From Nocardioides sp. L-11A (GTDB lineage: Bacteria; Actinomycetota; Actinomycetes; Propionibacteriales; Nocardioidaceae): 64,000 nt of DNA. The stretch covers positions 1,736,001-1,800,000 of the forward strand of contig CP124680.1 of assembly GCA_029961745.1 (NCBI GenBank), written 5' to 3'. The position numbers and the translations under genes were made by a program. The notes beneath the pieces were generated by a model. It was given only the letters and a program-made list of their open reading frames with translations, was not told where the DNA came from and did not search any database. Positions 7,425 through 15,069 of the stretch are shown here, one piece after another (positions within the stretch are counted from its first letter, which is position 1; every line of letters begins with the position of its first letter).

Positions 7425-8609
7425 ATGGCGTACTACCGGCAGGTCGGAGAGGTCCCGCAGAAGCGGCACACGCAGTTCCGAGACGCAGACGGGCGGCTCT
7501 ACTACGAGGAGCTGATGGGCGAGGAGGGCTTCTCCTCCGACTCCTCGCTGCTCTACCACCGCGGCGTCCCGTCCGCGATCACCTCCGCCGAGACGTGGGA
7601 GCTTCCCGACCAGGCCCGGACCCCCAACCACCCGCTCACGCCGCGCCACCTCCGGCTCCACGACCTCACCACCGGCACGGACGCCGTCACCGACCGCCGC
7701 CTGGTCCTCGGCAACGCCGACGTCCGGATCGCGTACGTGGTCACCGGCGGTGCCGGCGCCAGCCCGTCTCCGCTCTACCGCAACGCGATCGGCGACGAGT
7801 GCGTCTTCGTCGAGACCGGCTCCGGCACGGTCGAGACCGTCTTCGGCGTGCTGACCTACCGCGCCGGCGACTACGTCGTCATCCCGCGCGCAACCACCCA
7901 CCGCTGGGTGCCTGCCGAACCGTCGCGGCTCTACGCCATCGAGGCCAACAGCCACATCGCTCCGCCCAAGCGCTACCTGTCGCGCTACGGCCAGCTGCTC
8001 GAGCACGCGCCGTACTGCGAGCGCGACCTGCACGGACCGACCGGCGTCCACCTCGAGGACGGCGCCGACGTCGAGGTCCTCGTCAAGCACCGGGTCGGCG
8101 GCCAGGTCGTCGGCACCCGCTACACGTACGCGACCCACCCCTTCGACGTCGTCGGCTGGGACGGCTGCCTGTACCCCTACACCTTCAACATCGACGACTA
8201 CATGCCCATCACCGGCAAGATCCACCAGCCGCCGCCGGTGCACCAGGTCTTCGAGGGGCACAACTTCGTGATCTGCAACTTCCTGCCGCGCAAGGTCGAC
8301 TACCACCCGCTCGCCGTACCGGTGCCCTACTACCACTCGAACGTCGACTCCGACGAGGTCATGTTCTACGTCGCCGGCGACTACGAGGCACGCAAGGGCT
8401 CGGGCATCGGTCTGGGCTCCATCTCCCTCCACCCCGGCGGCCACGCCCACGGCCCGCAGCCGCAGGCGATCGAGGCATCCCTGGGCGCGGAGTACTTCGA
8501 GGAGTCGGCCGTCATGGTTGACACCTTCGCCCCGCTCGAGCTCGGCGAGGGCGGACTGGCCGTCGAGGACCCGGAGTACGCCTGGACCTGGGCGCGCTCG
8601 CTGGACTGA
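7425..8609 (+). CDS. hmgA: Homogentisate 1,2-dioxygenase
   Basis: 394 residues. Iron(II) dioxygenase opening the ring of homogentisate to maleylacetoacetate. The C-terminal cupin half carries the metal ligands: YYHSNVDSDEVMFY (His and Glu) and HPGGHAHGPQP (His). The N-terminal YYRQVGEVPQKRHTQFR is typical of the family. The ATG at 7425 is favoured over GTG 7419 because GAGGAGG is then 9 bases upstream. Divergent from the leftward fahA operon, and ends 3 bases from the convergent gene at 8613. hpd and a recognisable maleylacetoacetate isomerase are not in the window. Confidence 0.95.
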   Translation: MAYYRQVGEVPQKRHTQFRDADGRLYYEELMGEEGFSSDSSLLYHRGVPSAITSAETWELPDQARTPNHPLTPRHLRLHDLTTGTDAVTDRRLVLGNADVRIAYVVTGGAGASPSPLYRNAIGDECVFVETGSGTVETVFGVLTYRAGDYVVIPRATTHRWVPAEPSRLYAIEANSHIAPPKRYLSRYGQLLEHAPYCERDLHGPTGVHLEDGADVEVLVKHRVGGQVVGTRYTYATHPFDVVGWDGCLYPYTFNIDDYMPITGKIHQPPPVHQVFEGHNFVICNFLPRKVDYHPLAVPVPYYHSNVDSDEVMFYVAGDYEARKGSGIGLGSISLHPGGHAHGPQPQAIEASLGAEYFEESAVMVDTFAPLELGEGGLAVEDPEYAWTWARSLD

Positions 8610-8612
8610 GGT

Positions 8613-9656
8613 CTAGCGCGCGACCTCCAGCCCCAGCCAGCCACCGAGCGCCGCCAGCTCCGCGTCGACGGCGTCGCCGGTGGCCGGCTCCCAGGGGAGG
8701 TCCTCGTGGACGGCCTGGACCCGGAGCACACCGGCCCTGCGGTCGGCCTTCGCGTCGAGCTTCCCGACCAGCCGGTCGCCGTCCAGGATCGGGAGGGCGA
8801 AGTAGCCCCAGCGACGCGACGCCGCGGGCTTGTACATCTCCAGGACGTAGGCGAAGTCGAACAGCTCCAGCGCCCGGTCGCGGTCGTGGACCAGCCGGTC
8901 GAAGGGGGACAGGAAGGCGCAGCGGCCCGCGAACGACTCGTCGGCCGCTGCCAGCGCGTCGACATCGACCCGCCACTTGCCGTCGGTGCCGTCGACGGCG
9001 ACCACCTCGCCCGGGCCCGTGCGCGCGATGCCCAGCGCGGCGAGCTCGCGCCGGTCGAGAACGGCCCGCGCGTCGTCGTACGACGGCACGGCGAGGTCGG
9101 CCGGATAGACCCGCCCGGCCAGGTCGTAGACCCGCAGCCGCCCCCGCCGCCCGCTGATCGCGACCTCGCCCAACAGGGTCAGCACCTCGAGCAGCCGGTT
9201 GACGTTCTTGTCGTTGTTCCACCCACTCGAGGCCCACGGCGCCTCGCAGGTGTCGGGGAGCTCCGCGGCGGTCTGCGGTCCCTCGCCGGCCAACCGGTCC
9301 AGGACGTCGGCCCGGAAGCGCTGGTTGGCGGCCAGCCACGCGTGGATGGTCGGGTGCAGGTCGTGCGGCGCCACCGCGAGCAGGTGGCCGATGTCGTCCA
9401 TCGGCCGCACGTACGACGACAGCTCGGCCAGGGAGCGCTCGGTCTCCAGGGCGAAGGTCAGGTCGGAGTGTTCGAAGCCGTCGCCGAGGCGCGACCACAG
9501 CACCAGGTCGGCGCTCGGCGCGATCGCCGCCGTCGGGTCGACCTGCAGCAGGGTCAGCTCGTCGACGACCTCCGCGACAGACCAGGTGCGCCGCTCGTCG
9601 AGGAGTTGGGCCCGGACCGCGATCCGCCGGGCCTGCTCCCGGTCGAGCCGGATCAT
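8613..9656 (-). CDS. AlkX/YcaQ-type winged-helix DNA glycosylase
   Basis: 347 residues of the HTH_42/AlkZ-like family: three tandem winged-helix units and a beta-barrel. The catalytic-region motif reads LQVD (residues 37-40), i.e. the Q-phi-D form of housekeeping AlkX/YcaQ proteins rather than the Q-phi-Q form of antibiotic self-resistance AlkZ enzymes. The segments SSYVRPMDD, FLSPFDRLVHDRDR and YVLEMYKPAASRRWGYF are typical. Likely role: excision of alkylated or cross-linked bases. The same-strand gene upstream ends 19 bases away, so co-transcription is possible. Confidence 0.82.
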   Translation of the reverse strand: MIRLDREQARRIAVRAQLLDERRTWSVAEVVDELTLLQVDPTAAIAPSADLVLWSRLGDGFEHSDLTFALETERSLAELSSYVRPMDDIGHLLAVAPHDLHPTIHAWLAANQRFRADVLDRLAGEGPQTAAELPDTCEAPWASSGWNNDKNVNRLLEVLTLLGEVAISGRRGRLRVYDLAGRVYPADLAVPSYDDARAVLDRRELAALGIARTGPGEVVAVDGTDGKWRVDVDALAAADESFAGRCAFLSPFDRLVHDRDRALELFDFAYVLEMYKPAASRRWGYFALPILDGDRLVGKLDAKADRRAGVLRVQAVHEDLPWEPATGDAVDAELAALGGWLGLEVAR

Positions 9657-9675
9657 GCCGTCGCCTCAGCCGGTC

Positions 9676-11346
9676 TCAGAGCCGGGCGAGCGCGGCCTGC
9701 AGCGGGTCGAGGCCGAGCCCGCCGAGATCGAGGGCCGCGGTGTGGAACGCCTTGAGGTCGAATGCCGCGCCGTGCCGCGCCCGCGCGTCGGCCCGGGCGT
9801 CGAGCCAGATCCGCTCGCCGACCTTGTACGACGGCGCCTGGCCCGGCCAGCCGAGGTAGCGGTTGACCTCGAAGCGCAGCGACCCGTCGTCCATCCGCGA
9901 GTGCGCGCGCATGAACTCGTAGGCGAGGTCGGCATCCCAGGTCTCGCCGGGTCGCCAGCCGAAGGGGTTGTCGGCGGGGATCCGCAGGCCCAGGTGGACG
10001 CCGATGTCGACGACCACCCGGGCGGCGCGGAAGCCCTGCATGTCGAGGAACCCGAGCCGGTCGCCCGGGTCGGCGAAGTAGCCGAGCTCGTCCATCAGCC
10101 GCTCGGCGTACAGCGCCCAGCCCTCACCGTGGCCACTGACCCAGCACAGCAGCCGCTGCCAGCGGTTGAGCAGGTCGGCGCGGTGCACCGCCTGGGCGAC
10201 CTGAAGATGGTGGCCCGGCACGCCCTCGTGGAACACGGTCGTCGTCTCGCGCCAGGTGGAGTAGCGCTCGTGGTCGTCGGTGAAGGAGAACCACATGGTG
10301 CCCGGGCGGGAGAAGTCCTCGGTGGGCGGGGTGTACCAGGCGCCGCCGTCGTTGATCGGCGCCACCTTGCACTGCAGGGTCCGGATCGGATCAGCGATGT
10401 CGAAGTGCACACCGTCGAAGTCGGCGAGGATCGCGTCGGACTTCTCCTGCATCCAGGCCTGGAACGCCTCGCGGCTGCCGCAGTCGCGCGCGGGATCGGC
10501 GTCGAGCGCCGCGACCGCGTCGGCGACACTCCCGTCGGCGACGACCCGCCCCGCCGTGGCGGTCATGTCGTCCTCGATCCGCTTCAGCTCCTCCCAGCCC
10601 CAGCGGTAGGTCTCCTCGAGGTCGACCCGCGCGCCGAGGAAGTAGCGGGAGGCGAGCGCGTAGTGCTCACGGCCCACCCCGTCGACCTCGCGGCCCCGCG
10701 GGAGCAGCTCGGTCTCCACGAAGCGCCCGAAGCCCGCGTACGCCGCCGAGGCGCTCGCCGCCGCGTTGGTCAACGCCGCGCGCAGCCCCTCCGGTGCCTG
10801 GGCCACGACGCCCGCGAAGTAGTCGCCGGCCGCCCCCTCCTGACCGGTCCAGCCCCGCACCTGGCCGGCCACCTCGGCGTACTGGCGCCGGGCGGAGACC
10901 CGGCCCGCGGCCGCCTCCTCGAGCAGCGTGGTGCGGTAGCCATCGAGAGCGGCGGGCACCGCGGCCAGGCGGGCGCCGATCGCCTCCCACTGCTCCGGGG
11001 TCTCGGTCGGCATCAGGTCGAACACCTCGCGCACCGCGTGGATCGCGCTCGAGATGACCGAGAACTCGCTGCGCTCGACCCCGGCGTCGGCGCGCTCGAC
11101 GGTGAGCCCGACCCGCTCCAGGAAGGCCGCCCTGGCGATCTCCTCGCGCTCGTCGGCCGCCTCCAGCGCGGCGACGTCGGCCAGCGCCCGGCGGTGCAGT
11201 TCCTCCGTCGCGGCGAAGCCGTCGGGGGAGAGGTCGGGCAGCTCGCCGTCATGGCCGGGGATGCCGGCATAGGTCGCCGTCAGCGGGTCGAGCGCGGCGA
11301 GGTCCTCGACGAAGCGGTCGGTGCGGGCGTCCACGAGTCGCGTCAT
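9676..11346 (-). CDS. DUF885 family protein (putative metallopeptidase-like)
   Basis: 556 residues, normal for DUF885. The family's zinc-like motif FHEGVPGHHLQ (near residue 372) and downstream GHGEGWALYAERLMDELGYF are intact. Members are predicted cytoplasmic or exported peptidases; no signal peptide is seen here. The ATG at 11346 has a TAGGCT -10 box 6 bases upstream on the minus strand (11353-11358) and no Shine-Dalgarno, a leaderless start. Confidence 0.88.
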   Translation of the reverse strand: MTRLVDARTDRFVEDLAALDPLTATYAGIPGHDGELPDLSPDGFAATEELHRRALADVAALEAADEREEIARAAFLERVGLTVERADAGVERSEFSVISSAIHAVREVFDLMPTETPEQWEAIGARLAAVPAALDGYRTTLLEEAAAGRVSARRQYAEVAGQVRGWTGQEGAAGDYFAGVVAQAPEGLRAALTNAAASASAAYAGFGRFVETELLPRGREVDGVGREHYALASRYFLGARVDLEETYRWGWEELKRIEDDMTATAGRVVADGSVADAVAALDADPARDCGSREAFQAWMQEKSDAILADFDGVHFDIADPIRTLQCKVAPINDGGAWYTPPTEDFSRPGTMWFSFTDDHERYSTWRETTTVFHEGVPGHHLQVAQAVHRADLLNRWQRLLCWVSGHGEGWALYAERLMDELGYFADPGDRLGFLDMQGFRAARVVVDIGVHLGLRIPADNPFGWRPGETWDADLAYEFMRAHSRMDDGSLRFEVNRYLGWPGQAPSYKVGERIWLDARADARARHGAAFDLKAFHTAALDLGGLGLDPLQAALARL

Positions 11347-11448
11347 GACGCGAGCCTAGGAGTCCGGCCGATAGTCGGCACCCGGATTCCCGGGCCGGCC
11401 GCGTCGCCGGACGCATCCGAGCGGGTCGGGCTGACCCTTGCGCGCGAG

Positions 11449-11490
11449 GTGATGAGAGTGATGCGTCGATGATGATGATAAGGTCATCAC
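11449..11490 (+). promoter_or_regulatory. vapBC promoter with candidate autoregulatory operator
   Basis: GTGATGA (11449-11455) and TCATCAC (11484-11490) form an inverted repeat, and a tighter one, GATGA-N5-TCATC, lies at 11474-11488. A TAAGGT -10 box (11479-11484) sits 6 bases before the GTG at 11491, so the mRNA is probably leaderless and the operator covers the promoter, as expected for antitoxin autoregulation. Confidence 0.5.
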
Positions 11491-11784
11491 GTGCGCACCA
11501 CGGTCAACATCCACGACGGCCTCCTCGCGACCGTCAAGCATCGTGCGCAGGAGGAGGGCAAGACGCTCGGCGATGTGTTCGAGGATGCCCTCCGGAGCTA
11601 CCTGTTGGCTGACCGGACCGAGGAGGTCACGGAGGCAGCGCCGCCATCGCTCCCCGTGTTCCGCGGCGGCACCGGTCTGGCTCCGGGGATCGATCCGTCG
11701 AGCAACGCGTCGCTGTACGAGGCGATGTACGCCGCAGAGGACGCGGCGCTGGCGGCGCTGATCCGGGGCCATGAACGTCCTTGA
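11491..11784 (+). CDS. vapB: VapB-type antitoxin (ribbon-helix-helix)
   Basis: 97 residues. The first ~40 residues (MRTTVNIHDGLLATVKHRAQ...) fit a ribbon-helix-helix DNA-binding fold; the C-terminal half, with APGIDPSSNASLYEAMY, is the probable toxin-wrapping segment. It overlaps the PIN-domain toxin gene by 14 bases, the usual antitoxin-first order. Start is GTG with an adjacent -10 and inverted repeats, suggesting autorepression. Confidence 0.85.
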   Translation: MRTTVNIHDGLLATVKHRAQEEGKTLGDVFEDALRSYLLADRTEEVTEAAPPSLPVFRGGTGLAPGIDPSSNASLYEAMYAAEDAALAALIRGHERP

Positions 11785-12199
11785 CGTCAACGTGGTGATC
11801 CCGCTCTACCGCGGCGACCACAGTCACCACGCGGCTGCGACGGCCTGGTGGCAGCAGTCGGTGACGGCGGGCGAGACGTTCACCGTCCCCGACCTCGTCT
11901 GGGTCGGGTTCGTGCGGATGATCACCAACCGGCGGGTGTTCCCCGAGCCGTCGGCCTTCCGCGACGCCTGGGAGTTCGCCGCGGCCCTGATGGCCCAGCC
12001 GACGTACACGACGTGGACGGCCCACCCCCGGACGTTGGAGGAGTTCACTGCCTTGAGCGCGCAGGCCGGCGCCCGGGCCGACCTGGTGACCGACGCCTAC
12101 ATCGCCGCCTGCGCAGCGACGTACGGCGGGACCGTCGTCACCTTCGATCGCGACTTCCGCAAGTTCGACGGTCTGCGGGTCCACGAGCTCACCCTCTGA
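11771..12199 (+). CDS. vapC: VapC-type PIN-domain ribonuclease toxin
   Basis: 142 residues. The PIN-domain acidic residues are visible: Asp in LDVNVV at the N-terminus, the LVTDAYIAA helix and the TFDRDFRKF C-terminal motif. VapC toxins cleave tRNA or rRNA when freed from the antitoxin. The target here cannot be deduced. Ends exactly where the convergent WYL regulator gene ends (12200). Confidence 0.88.
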   Translation: MNVLDVNVVIPLYRGDHSHHAAATAWWQQSVTAGETFTVPDLVWVGFVRMITNRRVFPEPSAFRDAWEFAAALMAQPTYTTWTAHPRTLEEFTALSAQAGARADLVTDAYIAACAATYGGTVVTFDRDFRKFDGLRVHELTL

Positions 12200-13156
12200 T
12201 CAAAAGCCCGCGACCGCGCCGGCGTACCGGGTCGCCAGGACCCGCAGGTGGTCGACCAGCGCGGCGGGGGACTCGACGGTGAAGTCGAGCCCGAGCATGC
12301 CGATCCAGACCGCCACGATCTCGAGGCTGTCGCCGCCGGTGACGAGCACCGAGCGCCCGTCGGGGCGGGACTCGACGACACCGACGGCGGGGTTGATCCG
12401 GGCCAGGACCTCCTCGGCCGGCGCGTCGATGACCAGGCGGGCGTGCACGGCCCAACCGGTGCGGGCGACCTCGCGGACGACGAGCTCGGTGAGGTCGCCC
12501 GGCAGCTCGGCCGGGGTGAAGGAGCGGCCCCCGGGCAGGCGCAGGGTCATCCAGTCGACCCGGTACGGCGCCCACGCGCCGGTCTCGGGGGAGCGGCCCA
12601 CCACGAACCAGCGGCGCTGCCACGCCACCAGCCGGTAGGGCTCGATCTCGATCCGCTCGTCCTCGCGGTAGAACGCCCGCAGGCCGCGGTGGTCCCGGAT
12701 CGCGGCGGCGATCTCGGTGAGCACCCCGGGCGCGACCTCGGGGTCCTCGACGTTGGAGTCGGTGTTGACCGGGCCGGCCTCGGTGGCCTCGCGCAGCGAG
12801 GCGAGCTGGCGGCGCAGCCGGTCGGGCAGCACGTGCTCGAGCTTGGTCAGCGCCCGGGCACCGCTGTCCTCGAACCCGGCGACCCCGGTCACCGTGCGCA
12901 GGCCGACGGCGACGGCGACCGCCTCCTCGTCGTCCAGCAGCAGCGGCGGGAGCTTCGCGCCGGCGCCGAGCCGGTAGTGCCCGGCGCGCCCGCGCAGCGC
13001 CTCGACGGGATAGCCCAGCTCGCGCAGCCGGGCGACGTCGTTGCGCACCGTCCGCTCGGTGACGTCGAGGCGTTCGGCCAGCTCGCGGGCGGTCCACTCC
13101 ACGCGTGACTGGAGCAGCCCGAGCAGGGCCAGGACGCGCCCCGAAGTCTTCTGCAC
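12200..13156 (-). CDS. WYL-domain transcriptional regulator
   Basis: 318 residues: DeoR-type helix-turn-helix (about 8-60, ELAERLDVTERTVRNDVARL), a WYL domain around residues 140-225 with RRWFVVG and PYRVDWM segments, and a C-terminal WCX extension. WYL regulators respond to small ligands or nucleic acid. It is divergent, over 54 bases, from the epoxide-hydrolase-like gene and may control it (inference). Start is GTG. Confidence 0.88.
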   Translation of the reverse strand: MQKTSGRVLALLGLLQSRVEWTARELAERLDVTERTVRNDVARLRELGYPVEALRGRAGHYRLGAGAKLPPLLLDDEEAVAVAVGLRTVTGVAGFEDSGARALTKLEHVLPDRLRRQLASLREATEAGPVNTDSNVEDPEVAPGVLTEIAAAIRDHRGLRAFYREDERIEIEPYRLVAWQRRWFVVGRSPETGAWAPYRVDWMTLRLPGGRSFTPAELPGDLTELVVREVARTGWAVHARLVIDAPAEEVLARINPAVGVVESRPDGRSVLVTGGDSLEIVAVWIGMLGLDFTVESPAALVDHLRVLATRYAGAVAGF

Positions 13157-13197
13157 CGAGCCGATTTAACAGGAACGAACCGTGCCGGTATCGCTCC

Positions 13198-13203
13198 TAG
13201 CGT
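13198..13203 (+). promoter_or_regulatory. -10 box of epoxide-hydrolase gene
   Basis: TAGCGT, 7 bases upstream of the ATG at 13211; leaderless arrangement in the short interval shared with the WYL regulator. Confidence 0.45.
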
Positions 13204-13210
13204 CGCTGCC

Positions 13211-14323
13211 ATGAACCAGATCACGCCCTTCGTCATCGACATCGCGCAGACCGACCTCGACGACCTCCGTGGCCGTCTCGACCGCACCCGCTTCGCTCCC
13301 GCCGTCCCCGGCGACTCGTGGGAGTACGGCACCCCGGAGTCCTACCTGCGCGACATGGTCGAGCGCTGGAAGGACTTCGACTGGCGTGCGGTGGAGGCCC
13401 GCCTCAACGCCTACGACGGCTTCGTGACCGAGGTCGACGGCCAGCGGATCCACTTCCTCCACGTCCGCTCGAAGCACGCGGACGCAACCCCGCTGCTCCT
13501 CGCCCACACCTACCCCGGGTCGCAGCTCGACTTCCTCGACATGATCGACCCGCTGGTCGACCCCGAGGCGCACGGCGGCACGGCCGACCAGGCCTTCCAC
13601 CTGGTGATCCCGTCGATGCCGGGCTTCGGCTTCTCCACCCCGGTCGTCGACACCGGCTGGACGATGCGGCGGGTCGCGGCGGCGTACGACGTGCTGATGC
13701 GGCACCTGGGCTACGACGCCTACGGCATCCACGGCAGCGACGGCGGTGCCATGGTCGGCCGCGAGCTCGCCGTCGCCGACCCCGAGGGCTTCCGCGGCGC
13801 GCACGTGCTGCACCTGTTCTCGTTCCCCAGCGGTGACCCGGCGGAGTTCGAGGGCTTCGGACCCAAGGAGTACGCCGCGCTCGAGCACATGCAGTGGTTC
13901 CAGTCCGTCGGCGGCTACAACCAGATGAACGGCACCCGCCCGCAGACCGTGGCCGCCGGGCTCGCGGACTCCCCGGTCGCGGTGCTCGCCTACAGCGAGC
14001 TCTTCGAGAGCTTCGGCAACGGCACCAGCCTGGTCACCCCCGAGCAGGTCCTCGCCCAGGCCACGCTGTACTGGCTGACCAACACCTACGGCTCCGCGGC
14101 GCGCTACCACTACGAGGAGCAGCGCGCCGGCGCCGAGCCCGTCGTGAGCACCGGCCGGATCGGGGTCGCGGTCTTCAAGGACGACTTCCAGACGATCCGC
14201 TCCCTCGCCGAGCGCGACAACGCCGGTATCGCGCACTGGTCGGAGTTCCCGCGCGGCGGGCACTTCGCGGCGATGGAGGTGCCGGCGGACGTGGTCGCCG
14301 ACCTGCGGGCCTTCTTCGTCTGA
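13211..14323 (+). CDS. Epoxide hydrolase family alpha/beta-hydrolase (EHN domain)
   Basis: 370 residues. The N-terminal EHN region (FVIDIAQTDLDDLRGRLDRTRF) is followed by an alpha/beta-hydrolase core: oxyanion motif HTYPGS, nucleophile elbow GSDGGA (Asp nucleophile) and a C-terminal catalytic His in RGGHFAAMEVP. This architecture matches microsomal-type epoxide hydrolases, which open epoxides to diols. Substrate unknown. A WYL regulator is divergent beside it. Confidence 0.88.
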   Translation: MNQITPFVIDIAQTDLDDLRGRLDRTRFAPAVPGDSWEYGTPESYLRDMVERWKDFDWRAVEARLNAYDGFVTEVDGQRIHFLHVRSKHADATPLLLAHTYPGSQLDFLDMIDPLVDPEAHGGTADQAFHLVIPSMPGFGFSTPVVDTGWTMRRVAAAYDVLMRHLGYDAYGIHGSDGGAMVGRELAVADPEGFRGAHVLHLFSFPSGDPAEFEGFGPKEYAALEHMQWFQSVGGYNQMNGTRPQTVAAGLADSPVAVLAYSELFESFGNGTSLVTPEQVLAQATLYWLTNTYGSAARYHYEEQRAGAEPVVSTGRIGVAVFKDDFQTIRSLAERDNAGIAHWSEFPRGGHFAAMEVPADVVADLRAFFV

Positions 14324-14358
14324 GAACACGTGCTGAGGGCCGCCCGGGGTGACCTGGC

Positions 14359-15069
14359 TCAGGGGCCGGGGAAGTAGGACTTGAAGCGTCGTGCGTGCTC
14401 CGCGCTGCCCCGGACGTCGAGCCGGGTCGGGTCGATCCGGCCGGCGACGAACATGACCACCTCGTGCGCGGTGCCCACCACGGTGGTCGTGGCCGCTCGG
14501 CCGTCCGGCTCGCCGCGGTGCCAGCCGCCGCCGGTGCCGCCCGTGGCGCTCAGCCGGATGCCGTCGCCGAGACCGACGAGGTCGATGACGACGTCCTCCG
14601 CGGGGACCCGCGTCGCGAGCAGGTCGAGCATGGGGCCGACCACGAGCGAGCAGGCCGCCAGCTCCGCGCCGTCCAGCGGTCGATCCCTCCGGGTCAGGGC
14701 GTGCTCGAGGTCGGCGGCGTGCAGCGCCGCCTCGAAGGCGAACAGGGGCGCGGCGTAGGCCAGTGGCACGATTCCGGCGGGAAGCGCGACCGCCGTCGTC
14801 GGGTCGATCTCGAGGGTCGCCGCCTGCGCGAAGGCCGCGATCGCGCCGGCGAGGTCGGGGCGCTCCGGATCCGGGGCCGGCAGTCCGGCGGCCGCACGGA
14901 GCGCCGCCGCCTCCATGGCGGCACCCCAGGCGACATGCTCGACGAGCTCGGCCACCGTCCAGCCGCTCAACCGGGTGGGGAGCGTGGACTCCGCCCCGCG
15001 GCAGTGGTCGGCGAACCGGCGGTAGGCCGTGCTCGCCGTCCGCAGGGAGTCCTCGACCGCCGGCGTCAT
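14359..15069 (-). CDS. DinB/MDMPI-fold (maleylpyruvate isomerase family) protein
   Basis: 236 residues of the mycothiol-dependent maleylpyruvate isomerase/DinB-like superfamily: helical bundle with LSGWTVAELVEHVAWG and ALHAADLEHAL, which provide the expected metal-binding histidines, plus a C-terminal SCP2-like domain. Actinobacterial members are thiol transferases or isomerases, but most are uncharacterised. The start overlaps the stop of the SARP regulator gene by ATGA, so the two are one transcript. Confidence 0.78.
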   Translation of the reverse strand: MTPAVEDSLRTASTAYRRFADHCRGAESTLPTRLSGWTVAELVEHVAWGAAMEAAALRAAAGLPAPDPERPDLAGAIAAFAQAATLEIDPTTAVALPAGIVPLAYAAPLFAFEAALHAADLEHALTRRDRPLDGAELAACSLVVGPMLDLLATRVPAEDVVIDLVGLGDGIRLSATGGTGGGWHRGEPDGRAATTTVVGTAHEVVMFVAGRIDPTRLDVRGSAEHARRFKSYFPGP

